Shown here in pieces: positions 23,374 to 34,098 of a stretch of DNA of 64,000 nucleotides; position 1 is the stretch's first letter, and each line of letters opens with the position of its first letter. The position numbers were made by a program, and so were the translations under genes. The stretch is from Membranipora membranacea (lineage: Eukaryota; Bryozoa; Gymnolaemata; Cheilostomatida; Membraniporidae): positions 31,870,001-31,934,000 of the forward strand of contig OU612065.1 in NCBI GenBank assembly GCA_914767715.1, written 5' to 3'. Under the pieces are notes generated by a model, which searched no databases, had not been told where the DNA came from, and saw only the letters and a program-made list of their open reading frames with translations.

Positions 23374-23740
23374 CTGTAAAACAAAGATTGATGGTACTGT
23401 AATATCATGTAGACAACTCTGCTTGGAAATAGCCAAATTCAAAGTGAAAGTGCCTGGAATATGGGTTTTTTCCCACTATTATGCTAAACAGGCCAGTAGT
23501 TCTAGGGGAGGCAGGACGCTCCGCCTGCCCTAGAATGGTCAATAGAGTGGCCTTAATCTGCTGTAGTTTAATTTTATTTAACTTTATGTGGATGTTTCCC
23601 ATTGTATAATCTCCATAGTATAATCTCGCACTAATGTGTAAAAAGGCTTATTATAGTGTGAGTTAAGCTCAGTTAGTTTTCTGATTAGACCTTTAGATCG
23701 ATGAGGGTGTGAAGGAAAGGGTATTGTGAGCATCTCCTGT

Positions 23741-23767
23741 GGAGGCTGGGGTTAATCCCCAGCCTCC
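23741..23767. repeat. Palindrome GGAGGCTGGGG, copy 1
   Basis: Perfect hairpin GGAGGCTGGGG-TTAAT-CCCCAGCCTCC. A related imperfect version in opposite orientation is at 60,854 (GGAGACTGAGG..CCCCAGTCTCC). Confidence 0.75.
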
Positions 23768-23800
23768 AAAGCGTTTTAATGATATAAATAGTATAAATAT

Positions 23801-23877
23801 ATCGAATAGCTTACTCATGTGGAATCAGTGATACAGCACTGCTGTATCACTGATTGCACATGAGTAAGCTATTCGAT
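23801..23877. repeat. 77-bp near-perfect palindrome ATCGAATAGCTTACTC, copy 1
   Basis: Left arm ATCGAATAGCTTACTCATGT..GAATCAGTGATACAGCA and right arm its complement, with almost no spacer. The units at 11,340, 47,975 and 60,950 hold only the single arm CTGCTGTATCACTGAT..ACATGAGTAAGCTATTCGAT, so here the arm was duplicated in inverted orientation. Confidence 0.85.
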
Positions 23878-24480
23878 TTTATGATATTCATGTTCATCTC
23901 ATCCGATATGTGTACATTAGGAAATATGCTTGGTTCAGAGCAACTATCTTGTGCTAGGCTCATTTATTACCTCAAATTTAGCCTTATCACTGAAACCAGG
24001 CTAAAATGGGTCTCCAAATGAGAGGGCTAAATCATAGATTGTCACTCGCTCTTTTGCACCATTTGATGTTACTGAGAGGGCTTCAGGCGCTTTGTGAGAT
24101 TGTCTCCTACCAAAAATACTAGGTTAATCTTAGAGCAAAAGCCAAAAATCTGGTACCCGCAACATGGTGGCTTGTGACTTGTTGCAATCAAGAACTCAAC
24201 TCTAACTCCTTGGTGCAATGCACTATATTTGTATTGATGTGATATCTGATTTGCAGTCCACAGCCAAAGAAAAAATTCTGCAGCAGAAGTTGCATTCTCA
24301 TTAGTGTAGAGGGGACAAATAAAATTAGTATTTTTGACCAATCAGGTGTGGTCTAACATAATATTTTTATTCTTCACAATTTCAATGTCAGAGGAAGGTC
24401 ATGACAGTCATGCATAATTCTCAGCAGAGCTAATATATCATAAGCTTTGATTCTTAGTGAGAAAATCTGATTCATAAACT

Positions 24481-24554
24481 ACTACTAACTAGCTTGTCTA
24501 ATGGTGAGAGGTGAATATCACCTCTCACCATAAGACAAGCTAGTTAGTAATAGG
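24481..24554. repeat. Palindrome ACTACTAACTAGCTTGTC, copy 1
   Basis: Arms of about 35 bp (TAGCTTGTCTAATGGTGAG and complement) around ATA, with two mismatches. The single-arm ancestor is visible at 555-590 and 51,400-51,440 (ACTAACTAGCTTGTCTAATG, then ordinary sequence). Confidence 0.8.
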
Positions 24555-24595
24555 TTATGACTTACAATGAATATTATTCTTCCAATCCACCTATC

Positions 24596-25045
24596 GACCT
24601 AGCCCTGCTTCGTGGATCCCCGCGGATCCGGGGGCTTGTGCCCCCGGCCTGCATGTGCTGGTTGCACTGCACCTTGTGTGACCTCATTTGGTCACCCTCC
24701 ATCCTAGCGATGGTGGGTGCACCCTGGCGGGTGGGTGGGATGGACAACACATGCATGTCTCACACAAGCATTTCAAGTTTTCTTCAGCAATCTAACCCTT
24801 TGCTGGCCATATACCTTATAACATTATAACACCGCTGCTCTCACCTAAAGCCTACGTTGCTCAGAGTCTCGATATCTGACAATCATATTTGACAATAAAA
24901 CATTATTCAGTTGCCATAACCTAAACACTTCCAAAAACATTCAACAAAATATTTCTACACAGTTACAGTACCGATCACTACAATCGACACAATACTATAT
25001 TTCTCGATAGAGGAGCCCCTACACTCCGAGTGAGATTAGAAAGGA
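24596..25045. mobile_element. GC-rich block inserted in the loop of a palindrome
   Basis: In the sister unit at 35,022-35,090 the arms CTTCCAATTCA and TGAATTGGAAG are three bases apart. Here they are about 450 bp apart. The inserted part begins with GC-rich hairpins (GGATCCCCGCGGATCC; GGGGGCTTGTGCCCCC; CACCCTCCATCCTAGCGATGG-TGGGTG) and continues AT-rich. Its last part (TCTCGATAGAGGAGCC..CTCCGAGTGAGATTA) resembles 6990-7025. No coding frame is supported. Confidence 0.5.
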
Positions 25046-25462
25046 ATGGAATGAATTGGAAGAGTAAAATTCATTGTAAGTCAGATAAGTCCGGCAAGAA
25101 TAAATATACGCCGTGAGAAATTTGGCATTCTTTTACAAATTTACTGATAACAAATCTATGCTCCAACAGCCACTGAATTTAGTATCATCCTGACTCACTG
25201 AGAGTGAGGCTGCTGTTTACAAAGCAAACAATGGACATGGAACTGTTCAATCAGAACAGTTAATGAACTCTCCTTCCTTCCTCATTAAAGGCCCAAACCA
25301 CAGACAGCAGGTCACTGACAGTTGATTTGATGAGTTGCAGCCTTGTGTGTGTGTGTGTGTGGATTTTGTTTGTTGTGGTGAAGATGGGAAGCTGCGCATG
25401 AACCAAGTTATCGCGGCTGCGCAGCTTCTGTACCCGCCAATTGCGTTGCTCAGATGAGTCAC

Positions 25463-25526
25463 TTCTTTCTCATTGGTCAGAACATTAAACTTTTGGAAGT
25501 TTAATATTCTGACCAATGAGAGAGAA
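25463..25526. repeat. Palindrome TCTCATTGGTCAGAACATT, copy 1
   Basis: Arms of about 30 bp meet at TTGG (CATTAAACTTTTGGAAGTTTAAT). It ends directly at the start of the FDGEPTTKC-family segment, so it marks a junction between blocks. Flanked at 25,345 by a GT microsatellite. Confidence 0.8.
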
Positions 25527-25548
25527 GTTCAGTGTTATCCACTAAGAA

Positions 25549-25745
25549 ATTAGTGATCCAATTCTATTTGAAGTACCCTTGGATGGAGAACCCACAACTA
25601 CGTGCCTCACGTTAGCTGTATATAGTGTCCTGTTTAGGTTTATTAATAAGTGTATGATGAAACATGACAAATTGCTTATCAGGAGTTGCCTCCTCTCTTC
25701 AAATGAAGGAACAACTCTTGGTCATCTGCTAAGATCTATTATTTA
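25549..25745 (+). pseudogene. FDGEPTTKC-family ORF, copy 4, deleted
   Basis: The frame starts as in the other copies (EVPLDGEPTT) but about 30 bases covering TLALRVLTP are lost after CATGACAAA, and the rest is out of frame. Confidence 0.4.
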
Positions 25746-25942
25746 ATTGGCCACATGTACAATCTATGTTTTAATTGTATTGTAAACACTGTATCAGGAG
25801 CACAGCAACAAGCTTTTCTAAAATGCTTTGTTGTTTTATAATATCAGTCCTTTTTTTCGAGCTCATTAATTGAGGGAAGGGCTTATTGACCCAAATACCA
25901 AATGGGCTTGAGAACCAAACTGCTGTATAGACAAGGACTAAA

Positions 25943-26044
25943 CAATGAACTCCCTCTTCGAGGGAGTTCATTGGACTAAATATAAACCTATACAGGAAAC
26001 CTTATACAGTCCAATGAACTCCCTCTTCGAGGGAGTTCATTGGA
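25943..26044. repeat. Hairpin CAATGAACTCCCTC duplicated as a direct repeat
   Basis: The hairpin CAATGAACTCCCTC-TTC-GAGGGAGTTCATTG occurs twice, at 25,943-25,973 and 26,010-26,044. Each is followed by GGACTAAATATAAACCT, so hairpin plus flank is tandemly duplicated. The sister unit at 35,965 reads GGACTAAATATAAACC with no hairpin. Confidence 0.8.
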
Positions 26045-26368
26045 CTAAATATAAACCTGTACAGGAAACCTTATACAGCTGGAGTGAAGCATTTAATTGT
26101 GGGACGTAACAACATTGGAAGGTGTAGTAGTATGGCGTTTTACTTGTAGGAATTTGAGTGACAAATAAACCAATCAACCAATCGTTATCATTGCCTTGCA
26201 GCTCATATACCAGGTTTTTTTTGATAACTTGATATCAATTTTGATCGAATTTCGTGTTTGAAAATTGCTTCACTATCGGCAGTATCTTTTTTTCCACTTG
26301 ATGTTATTTTTTATTCAAAAGTTTGTTCTCCTAAATTTTTTATCAAGCTGCTAAATCTATTGTAGTTT
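25975..26368. mobile_element. Foldback MITE, copy M5, right arm truncated
   Basis: Left arm and centre only, ending before the CARD-like exon, as in M2 and M7. The hairpin duplication lies in its left end. Confidence 0.6.
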
Positions 26369-26387
26369 TGTAAGAAAGGCCCAGCAG

Positions 26388-26497
26388 GTTAAACGAGAGG
26401 AGATGATAAGCCGTAATCAGAACAGACGAATAGAGAGTGCTGAAAACCTCCTAGAAGATCTTACTGAAGATGACGCGGAACTACTCGCTTTGGAAAG
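26388..26497 (+). CDS. CARD-like exon, intact copy 2
   Basis: 110 nt, open throughout: VKREEMISRNQNRRIESAEN, then a helix with DLTEDDAELLALE. It differs from copy 1 by a few amino-acid changes and no indel. Donor GTTAGT. Confidence 0.45.
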
Positions 26498-26765
26498 GTT
26501 AGTGACAACCGTAATTCTCAGAAATATTTTACATAATACTTACCATAACTTATGATACCCGTACTTGCCGACAATATTAAGCATGTCTCTGTTTCCTTGC
26601 TCATTAATTAATACACTACACTACAATGTTTTCGGGGTTTTGTTGCACATGGTCGTTGGTGATTTTATGAGGCATTTGCCACAATTGGCTTCGAAAGTAT
26701 TTCCATTCTAATAATGGGTCGAGGCATATAAATTAACCCCACTGAATATAGATATGAAATTGCAG

Positions 26766-27513
26766 ACCACTCTATCTACCCCAGCAGAGAGGAAGCCTAA
26801 ACTGAAGAGGAAGAAGATAGCTTTACTCACAGTATACAGTGGACTAGGTTATCATGGTGTTCAGATTCAGTGAGTATTTTTAATTTGCTGCTGTATGTAT
26901 CATGTTGGTATGCAACTTGAGAGGCTTGCTTGTTGATAATAGCATTACTACAGACCTACACATTGATATTTATGGTTAAATCATGCAGTGCTGGAGATCA
27001 AAGCAACTTCTGTATGGGTATTTAGGGTCAGTACTCAGTTTTCTCCTGTATTGGATATCTAGCGCCTTCATACATCCTCTGATAATTTAGATAATAAAAC
27101 GAGATATATCTGTGAGTGCTTTTGATAGTTTGCATCTTGCTTTATTTATGATTATATAACTGTGCAATTTCTACTACAAAACCTCTCATCTCCTCATGGT
27201 GAGAGAGCAATTTATATCTACCCCCCCCCCCCCACACAAATATCAAGGCCTCATGCTTAGTTTATCAGATCACACACTATGTCTATCTAATTCAGATTGG
27301 GTTCTTGACTTTTTTTTCTCTCTCAATACAAGACATGTGTATATAGTATGGCCCTTGCTGTTGATTTGCATATTATGATTTTGATTGTGATATGTATGTT
27401 TATATCTCATGTGTTGCAGAATCACCGGACACAAGACGATAGAATCGGAGCTGGTTTAAGCTTTACACACCAGTAACCTGATTGACCAGAGTTAGGCGGA
27501 CGATATGAGTAAG
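26766..27513 (+). pseudogene. PUS1-like fragment, copy E (e2 and e3 only)
   Basis: Exon e2 26,766-26,869 is open but reads SGLGYHG instead of SGKGYHG. Exon e3 27,420-27,513 has the TAA after ELV shared with copies B and F, and a second stop (GTTAGG for GTTGTGC). No e1. Confidence 0.7.
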
Positions 27514-27665
27514 GTATGTATGTAAAAAAGCTACTCATGTAGTCTGATGTAGTCCGTGTATAACCAGGAGATTAGGTCATATCATTAGTATTATCACCCT
27601 TGGAAAAGTGAAATCAATGGGTTACTCTTCAACATACCCTTATGTTTTGTGTTATCGACTAAGAG

Positions 27666-27971
27666 ATAAGTGATCCGATACTATTTGTAGTGTCCTTCGA
27701 TGGAGAACCCACAACTAAGTGCATCACTTTAGCTGTATCTAATGTCCTGTCCAGGTTTATTGATAAGTGTATGGTGAATCATGACAAAACTCTTGCCCTG
27801 CGAGTATTGACTCCCGTATTGCCTATCAGGAGTTGCCTCTGTTCACATGAAGGAACAACTCCCGGTCATTTGCCAGGATCTATTATTAAATTGGCTACAT
27901 GTACGATCTTAGTTTTAACTATATTGTGTTGTGAACACTGTATCAGGAGCCCAGCAACAAATTATGATTAA
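27666..27971 (+). CDS. FDGEPTTKC-family ORF, copy 5
   Basis: Open from ISDPILFVVSFDGEPTTKC to a stop after NYD. It has an in-frame loss of one codon (RSCLCSHEG versus RSCLLCSNEG), the kind of change a coding frame tolerates. Confidence 0.4.
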   Translation: MSDPILFVVSFDGEPTTKCITLAVSNVLSRFIDKCMVNHDKTLALRVLTPVLPIRSCLCSHEGTTPGHLPGSIIKLATCTILVLTILCCEHCIRSPATNYD

Positions 27972-28105
27972 CTTAGCGCTTTTCTAAACTACTTGGTTAT
28001 ATCATATATCAGTCATTTTTTTCAAACTCATTAATTGAGGGTGGGGGTTAGTTGACCCAAGTGCTGCATGAACTTGAGAACCTAAACTGCTGTATAGGCA
28101 TACAC

Positions 28106-28577
28106 TTAATATAAACCTAGACAAGACACTTATACAACTGAAGTGAGGCCTTTACTTGTAAGGTGTAGTAGCATTGTTGTTATCATTGCCTTGCAGCTCA
28201 TAAACCAGGTTTTTTCTTTATAACTTCCATAATCAATTTTGAGCAGATTTTGAGTTTGAAAATTGCTTTGCAATCAGCAGCATATTGTTATCATCTTCAT
28301 GTCATTTTTTCTTCAAGAAATTGTTTCAATAGGGTTGTATCAAACTGTTCACTACAAGCCGTTAAGTCTATTGTAATTTTCAGCTAAAACAGCAGGTTTT
28401 TGTTGATAACTCGATCAATTTTGATCAGTGGTTATCAACAAAAACCTGCTGTATTAGCTGCAAGGCAATGATAACACCAATGTTACTTCACCTTCCAATG
28501 CTGTTACGTCGCCCACAACCAAATTCCTCCTGTCAAGGCTAATGCTCCGTATAGTGGCCTGTCTAGGTTTATTATTA
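28106..28577. mobile_element. Foldback MITE, copy M6, with a rearranged centre
   Basis: Ends are TTAATATAAACCTAGACAAG and CTGTCTAGGTTTATTATTA. The segment before the right arm was replaced by an inverted copy of that arm (next feature). Confidence 0.7.
28381..28460. repeat. 80-bp palindrome inside MITE M6
   Basis: Outer arms CAGCTAAAACAGCAGG..TTGTTGATAAC and GTTATCAACAAAAACCTGCTGTATTAGCTG, loop TCGATCAATTTTGATCAGTG. In the other MITE copies the left half is AAACTTAAAATCCGATCAAA, so this palindrome arose within this unit. Confidence 0.75.
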
Positions 28578-28652
28578 TGTCTATGTGTATCGCTTGTTTT
28601 TTTATTTATGCAGACCGGTGCTCAAATAACGAAGGTAAGAAAATCTCAGTAG

Positions 28653-28753
28653 GTTAAACAAGTGGAGACGATTAGCCGCAATCAGAACTGGATGAATACA
28701 GAGTGCTGAGAACCTCATATTGAAGAAGGCCCGGAACCACTCATTTTGGAAAG
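28653..28753 (+). pseudogene. Degenerate CARD-like exon
   Basis: Degenerate class: an extra base after CAGAAC and loss of the CTAGAAGATCTTACTG part. Phase 0 reaches a TGA. The microexon candidate at about 28,614-28,634 (CTCAAATAACGAAG) now contains a stop. Confidence 0.4.
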
Positions 28754-29103
28754 GTAGATGACAATCCTTAATTCTTAGGAATACTTTACATAATACTTTA
28801 CCATAACTGATGTTACCGTACTTGCCAACAATATTACAGCAAGTCTCTGTTTCCTTGCTCAATAATCAGTACACTACACTACAATTTTTTCTGGATATTT
28901 TTGCACATTTGGTGATTTTATATGGCATTTACAATCAAATAATAAGTTGAGACCTAGCAAACTTGTTCATTGATGAAAGTTTCAGTCAATCTCACTATTT
29001 TTCGGATATCAACTGTTAACCTGCTGATTGTCAGCTTTTGGACTATTGAGTAAAAAATGTCTCTCTGTCACACAAAGCTCACTTGTCTTATAAATCCTAC
29101 TAG

Positions 29104-29238
29104 GATGATGATTTGACTAAACCTATAGTGGTGAAGGAAGCTACGCCTAAGAAGTATGCATCCCGGTCGACTGGCAGAAGACGCCCCACCATTGAGAGAT
29201 GTTTGTGCTGCATTACAATGACATTTCATGGATTTGAG
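29104..29238 (+). pseudogene. Basic FHGFE exon, frame-damaged copy 2
   Basis: Begins GATGATGATTTG, lacking the G as at 18,621. The body reads KPIVVKEATPKKYASRSTGR and ends FHGFE. It links this unit to the 18.6 kb unit by descent. Confidence 0.45.
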
Positions 29239-29903
29239 GTAAATGAACAGCTCGCCCTGACACTTGAATTTATTGTGAAGAACTGTCACTTCAAATCCCA
29301 TCGCTCAGTTGATTAAATCAACCACACTGAATGTAGATATGAAATGGGGGTAACTGCCTGACCAAATGTGTCCCGACTTATGGACAACTGCTTCAATGAC
29401 TTGTCTTCCATGGTTAGATTACGGGAAGGTGCTTTATAATCCATCCAATCAAATTCATAAATGAAAATAATTATATGGCCCCAAATTTATCAATTTTCTT
29501 TTGGCGTAATTTTATGAAGCCAACTATCAGTAACCGTACATCCATATCATTGTTATCATATGTATGCGCTGTCTAAGCAGACCATACATTTCCCTAATCT
29601 GTGACCACGATATACAGCCTGATGCATTTTTCCGAGTACACAGTATATACAGTATATACACAGTATATGATTCACACTATAAATGCTGTAGGATGTAATA
29701 TCAAACGTGATGTAATATATACCGTCACCATATATCTATATATCTATGATTGACCATTACCTAAATGAGGTGGCAACAAAGTAGTATCCCATAGTGCAAT
29801 TCTCTGAATATCATTTTATGAGTATCTATGTTCATTAAGCTTATTCATCAATCATAGCATGATCATGTTGGAATTATGTTTGTATTTTCTGTTTCTGTGA
29901 GAT

Positions 29904-29931
29904 CAAGGAGTTGTAGGTCTACAACTCCTTG
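29904..29931. repeat. Small perfect palindrome insertion CAAGGAGTTGTAG, copy 2
   Basis: Identical to 19,408-19,435, again flanked by GTGAG on both sides. Confidence 0.75.
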
Positions 29932-29984
29932 GTGAGATAAGACTATTACTTCATTAACTATTGTATGATTTATCGATTATCCAG

Positions 29985-32900
29985 GGAAGTCGACCATTAA
30001 AACAGACCCAGAGAGGCAGTTTGGTTTTACACCTCGAGGCTATCATACTATAGACTCTGTGAATGCTGCATTCAGTGCCAGAGCTCAGCCAATCAGATCT
30101 CATAACCAGCCATTCTCAAGCTACAGTCCACAGCACTACCAGAGCAGCTTGGTAAGAGAAGAGATAATCATCTTACCTGATGCCTGATGACATGTATGAT
30201 CTGATATAGCATGTTCGATCGTGTACATAGCAATATGAGTAGTTCAAGTTAACCTTCGGTCCATGCTGCTGTAAGTGGCATTCTACCACCAATGATAGTT
30301 GGTCAGTAATTGATGATCGAATGCCACCAGAAACAATCCTATCCAATGCAAATATGTATGGATATAACTTTCATATTCCTACTTATTTTCTCTTACTCAT
30401 TGACATTTTATAGTTTTCGCCCATGGGATTCCTAATGGGGTTGTGTCAGCAGTTGTCCCTTATTATATGGGGCGCTTAACAGATGAGACCATTAATTTGC
30501 ACTTTTTTATAATAAGTTATCATAGGAGCAAATCACACTTTTCGGTCTGGCAGTTAGGGAAATTAAGATAGAAACAAAATGAGCGGAATTAAACGGGCGA
30601 ATTATGCTGACCCGCTTTATTGGACAAAAATTGACTGCGAATATAATTTGATATTTATAATATTATATAAATAATAAATAAATCATTAGAAAAAAAAGAA
30701 ATAATAATATTCGAGCTTTGAATTTTGAATACTATATAGATTCAACCTGAAAATATTGATTGCAGAAAAGAAATTCAGAATAGCATATAAAAATTTATTT
30801 TACGAACAAAAAAGGCCAAAAACAAGCGAGGTGAGAGGTCCCTGTTGTGCCATGATGTCAACCTGTACAACAGGTACCTTATGGGAGTGGAGACATGTAC
30901 ACAGTCTGGTTCCTTGGTTGGCCTGGCGGCGCGCCTGTGGGATGGGGTTTGATTGTGTGCAGGTTGCGAGTATTTCGCTCTGTCGTTCTGGCAGGCGAGT
31001 GTGGCTTCGAGTGTTCTAGTCGGGCAGTCTCTGCTCTAGCTTCGTGCTATCTGACTGTCCCATTGCTTTTAACCTTTTATATACCTTTGACACCGTTTTA
31101 CTCATTCTAGTTTTTATAGTAAGCAATAAACACACCAAAAAAAATCAATGTTATTGTAATACAAAGCAATTCTATATTTAATACAATAACCTAATAAATA
31201 TATAGAATTTTCTTTGCAAAACAAATTTAGCTGTTTATTTTTAGACACCTCCCTTCCTTACACTGAATTTCATTGTGATTGATCAAATTTTTGTATTTTT
31301 ATCTATTATTATTTAATTAATTTAATTTTGATTGTATTAAAAATTTAGATTCTTGGATTATTTTTTAGTTCAGCATAGGTAAAATTTTTGGATTACCGAA
31401 TAAGTAGATCAATTGTAGTTAGCTGAAACCAAGGAGTTTTTACAGCAAAAGGTCTCATCTGCTTCCTTTATAATTTATGTAAAACCTTGCAAAAGTATGG
31501 TCTCATCTGTAACTAATCAAGGGAGATTACTTCGAAAAACATAACCCTGTTATATAAAAGGAAATAGAGGGAGGAGTGTTTGCAGCTTGTGTCTAGCTAG
31601 TCTAAGTCAAATGCTGATCAGATTCTCAAAACTCCCTCAAAAATGAGAAACAAAGTCATATCTCTATGAGTTCGCAGATTATTATGGTTCTCTTTGCAGG
31701 TTTCAGCTAGCTATGATAGGGATGAAGCACCGTTAGAAGATGAGTCACACCTGCTGGTACCGATATTTAAAGGTGAACAGACAGACGAGGAGAGAATACA
31801 CAGACTTCTATATTCTGATGATCCGCTGAGTAGATACGGCAGTGAGGTGAGAGACTGTGACCCCGAAGCCTTACTTATTTACCGAGCTACGCCCTGCCTG
31901 CCTCACCGCGCTGTATACTGTGACTTACAGATGGGCAGTGTCATTCCATGCTGCGGCTTACAATGTTGCACAGTGTCTAGCAGTACAATATCCTATAAAA
32001 CCATTAGTCGCTGAAATGTTTCCCACTGAACTGTGCTCCTAATTTCAATACTTCCCATTACGGACATTATAGGGAAAATATTATTGGTGTAGAGTAGTAC
32101 TGCGTGGTATTACTAGCAATCATAATAATATATAGGTCACAGATAATACTGATATTTCCGATATTGACAACACAATTCAATATTGTTTGTTTCAAATGGA
32201 ATCTGATGATAATTGCCTATTAATAAGGTAGTTGTCATCCCTTTTACCATGGGAAGACAATTATTATTTTTATAAACAGTATCAAATCTAGCCCCAAGAA
32301 GGCCAATATAAAACACTCAAACCTTATTGATCAATGTATATCGTGCGTCACCTCAAATACCAAGTTTAATGAGTATGAGGGCTATGATGCGCAGCATGTA
32401 ATGCATTATAGCTATGTATACACTAACAGAATAAGACGTTTAAATTGAGAACTGTGGGTCTTAGTTTGTATATGGCCTCTTGTGTTCCCGTATTTCTACC
32501 ACTATGGCTGTTCTTTTTTTGGTCTTTATTGTAACCACGATGTAGGAACAAAATAGTCAATTTGACATTATTCTTTTCAGCTTAACATGTCAAATCTGTC
32601 AGACTTGATATCAGAAGCTGATTTGAAATCTGAGTTGAGCAGCGAAAGTTTCCTTGACTGGGATGTAGTGGATGAGATGGTTGCCATGCTGAGTAACCGA
32701 GAAGTATCTTCATATCAGATGCAGTTATTCTGAAACGTAACCCTTACCAAGCTGCTGCAAGAGGAGAACCCACCTCTATACATACTACATGTTTAAGCAC
32801 AGTTGTTCTGTAACACACATCTCCCAGGGACCGTTTGGTCTGACATAGCCAGGATTCCTATATGCTGCCTCCGATTTTAGTTGTTTTTTTTGCTTACGAA

Positions 32901-33642
32901 ATGAACATAGGTCTGACCAAGGAGTGACAGCTTGGTCTGACATGACTATACGAACAATCATAAATCTTGCTTCATGCTGGACAACTGACAAACACCACCC
33001 TGAGTTTAAACTGAAACAAAGAAAGCACTCCCTGTCACACTGAAAGTAAACCAGAGTGTTCTATGTTAGAGCTATATTACACGTAAGAGAGCAAATAGTT
33101 ATCTAGCTCAGCTTGAACATGCGCCGATGCGAGAATCTAGACTCCATGCCCAAAAATATGCAGTATACCCTCTATGCTAAGCTCTTTTTTTCGTGCTGCA
33201 TACAATTCTTGCATCTAATGTAGGATGCGATCAATTTCGAAGCATTTATTTCGCACATTTAATGACCTAGAGGTGGGAAGATAATTCTCAATTTATTACC
33301 TGCCTGTTCACAGGTACACCGCGGATGTCATCCTTTCCAATTTATAAGGGTAAGACAGACATATCTCGTGAGCCTACAGTGATTCCTACTGATATCTTAC
33401 ACATATGTCCGAACATGAAGCTTTCATTATTATATACAGGTATACTTTTATAATGCAACTGCTATTTGAGATTATTGCAATTAAATCCACCAACCAAATA
33501 AAACTGTACTTTTTGTTTTTTATCCCATTTTGGTATCAATCAGGATAGTTGTGTCGACATACAAGATAAGTTGGTAGACCCAGATATCGGGATGTCTCCG
33601 CCGATGAACTTCCAACCCAGAGGACCACTCTGCATCCTGTAG
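29985..33642 (+). pseudogene. Caspase-like gene, N-terminal part only
   Basis: Exons in order: 29,985-30,151 (TIKTDPERQFGFTPRGYHTI), 31,700-31,846 (DEAPLEDESHLLVPIFKG, LLYSDDPLSRYGSE), 32,581-about 32,685 (NLSDLISEADLKSEL, WDVVDEMVAML; donor CTGA/GTAACC suggested by phase; unspliced it stops at 32,731), 33,314-33,439 (TPRMSSFPIYKGK, IPTDILHICPNM) and 33,544-33,642 (MSPPMNFQPRGPLCIL). The last matches the opening strand of a caspase p20 subunit (MNF...G.CIIINN type). The p20 body and all p10 exons are missing, and TLC copy T3 follows. The phase between the last two exons is not solved. I infer that these exons normally lie between the linker exon and the p10 exons, and that the other copies lost them. 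Confidence 0.45.
30790..31690. other. Single-copy segment with a GC-rich part
   Basis: At 30,790 this unit leaves the alignment with the 20.27, 43.33 and 57.31 kb units. Then 30,820-31,075 is GC-rich against the AT-rich background and has only short, probably chance ORFs. 31,110-31,690 is very AT-rich with an AATAAACACACC motif near 31,124. It could be a transposon fragment or the original intron lost elsewhere. No terminal repeats were seen. Confidence 0.35.
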
Positions 33643-33836
33643 TGTGGGTGCAATTCGGCCCATTTTTTTCATATTTCTAAACCAAAACTGGAGCATTCAT
33701 AAATTATGAATTGTGTCATTTTACTTGGTTTTACAAATTATATAGTAATGTATTGCTCACATCTATCCGAATTCAAATAATTAGAGGTTTAATCCATTAA
33801 TCCACTAATGTGTAAAAAGCTCAGTCAGTCTTCTGA
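32734..33836. other. Single-copy spacer around the p20-start exon
   Basis: Apart from the two exons at 33,314 and 33,544 I see nothing recognisable. The repeated locus resumes near 33,800 (CACTAATGTGTAAAAAGCTC). Confidence 0.4.
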
Positions 33837-34098
33837 TTAGACCTTTGTGATGACGTAGAGTAGAGCTCCTAATACCATCTTACGATACCAGTATAAATTC
33901 ATAGCATCGAGAGTAAACCCGCCCAGCAGTGTGCCTGGGAGGTGATAGTATGTTAGTGGTGCCTCCTGACTCATATATAGGGTATTATAAGAATAAGGCA
34001 TCGGGATTATCCTGGCTATTGTGAATGTGAACAACATTAATAGTCCGTTGTAATAGTAAGCACTTCCCCACTTCATATCACAGTCGTGTAGAATTACC
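33837..34098 (-). pseudogene. TLC-domain gene, copy T3, last exon only
   Basis: Last exon with the TTTTACAG acceptor, reading VILHDCDMKWGSAYYYNGLL and FTLDAMNLYWYRKMVLGAL. Its tail is replaced: about 45 bases are deleted after GTAGAG, so the Ser/Thr-rich C-terminus becomes LYVITKV-stop. As with T2, the upstream exons are gone and inverted fragments follow. Confidence 0.7.

Larger units (their letters stand above)
23374..24480. other. Rearranged segment behind TLC copy T2
   Basis: No gene. A block at 23,570-23,700 repeats the sequence at 22,960-23,080 (GTGGATGTTTCCCATTGTAT onward). From 23,700 the sequence is inverted relative to the 60.9 kb unit (ATGAGGGTGTGAAGG). Two palindromes follow and then the upstream block. 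There is an equivalent at 34,099-34,940. Confidence 0.5.
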
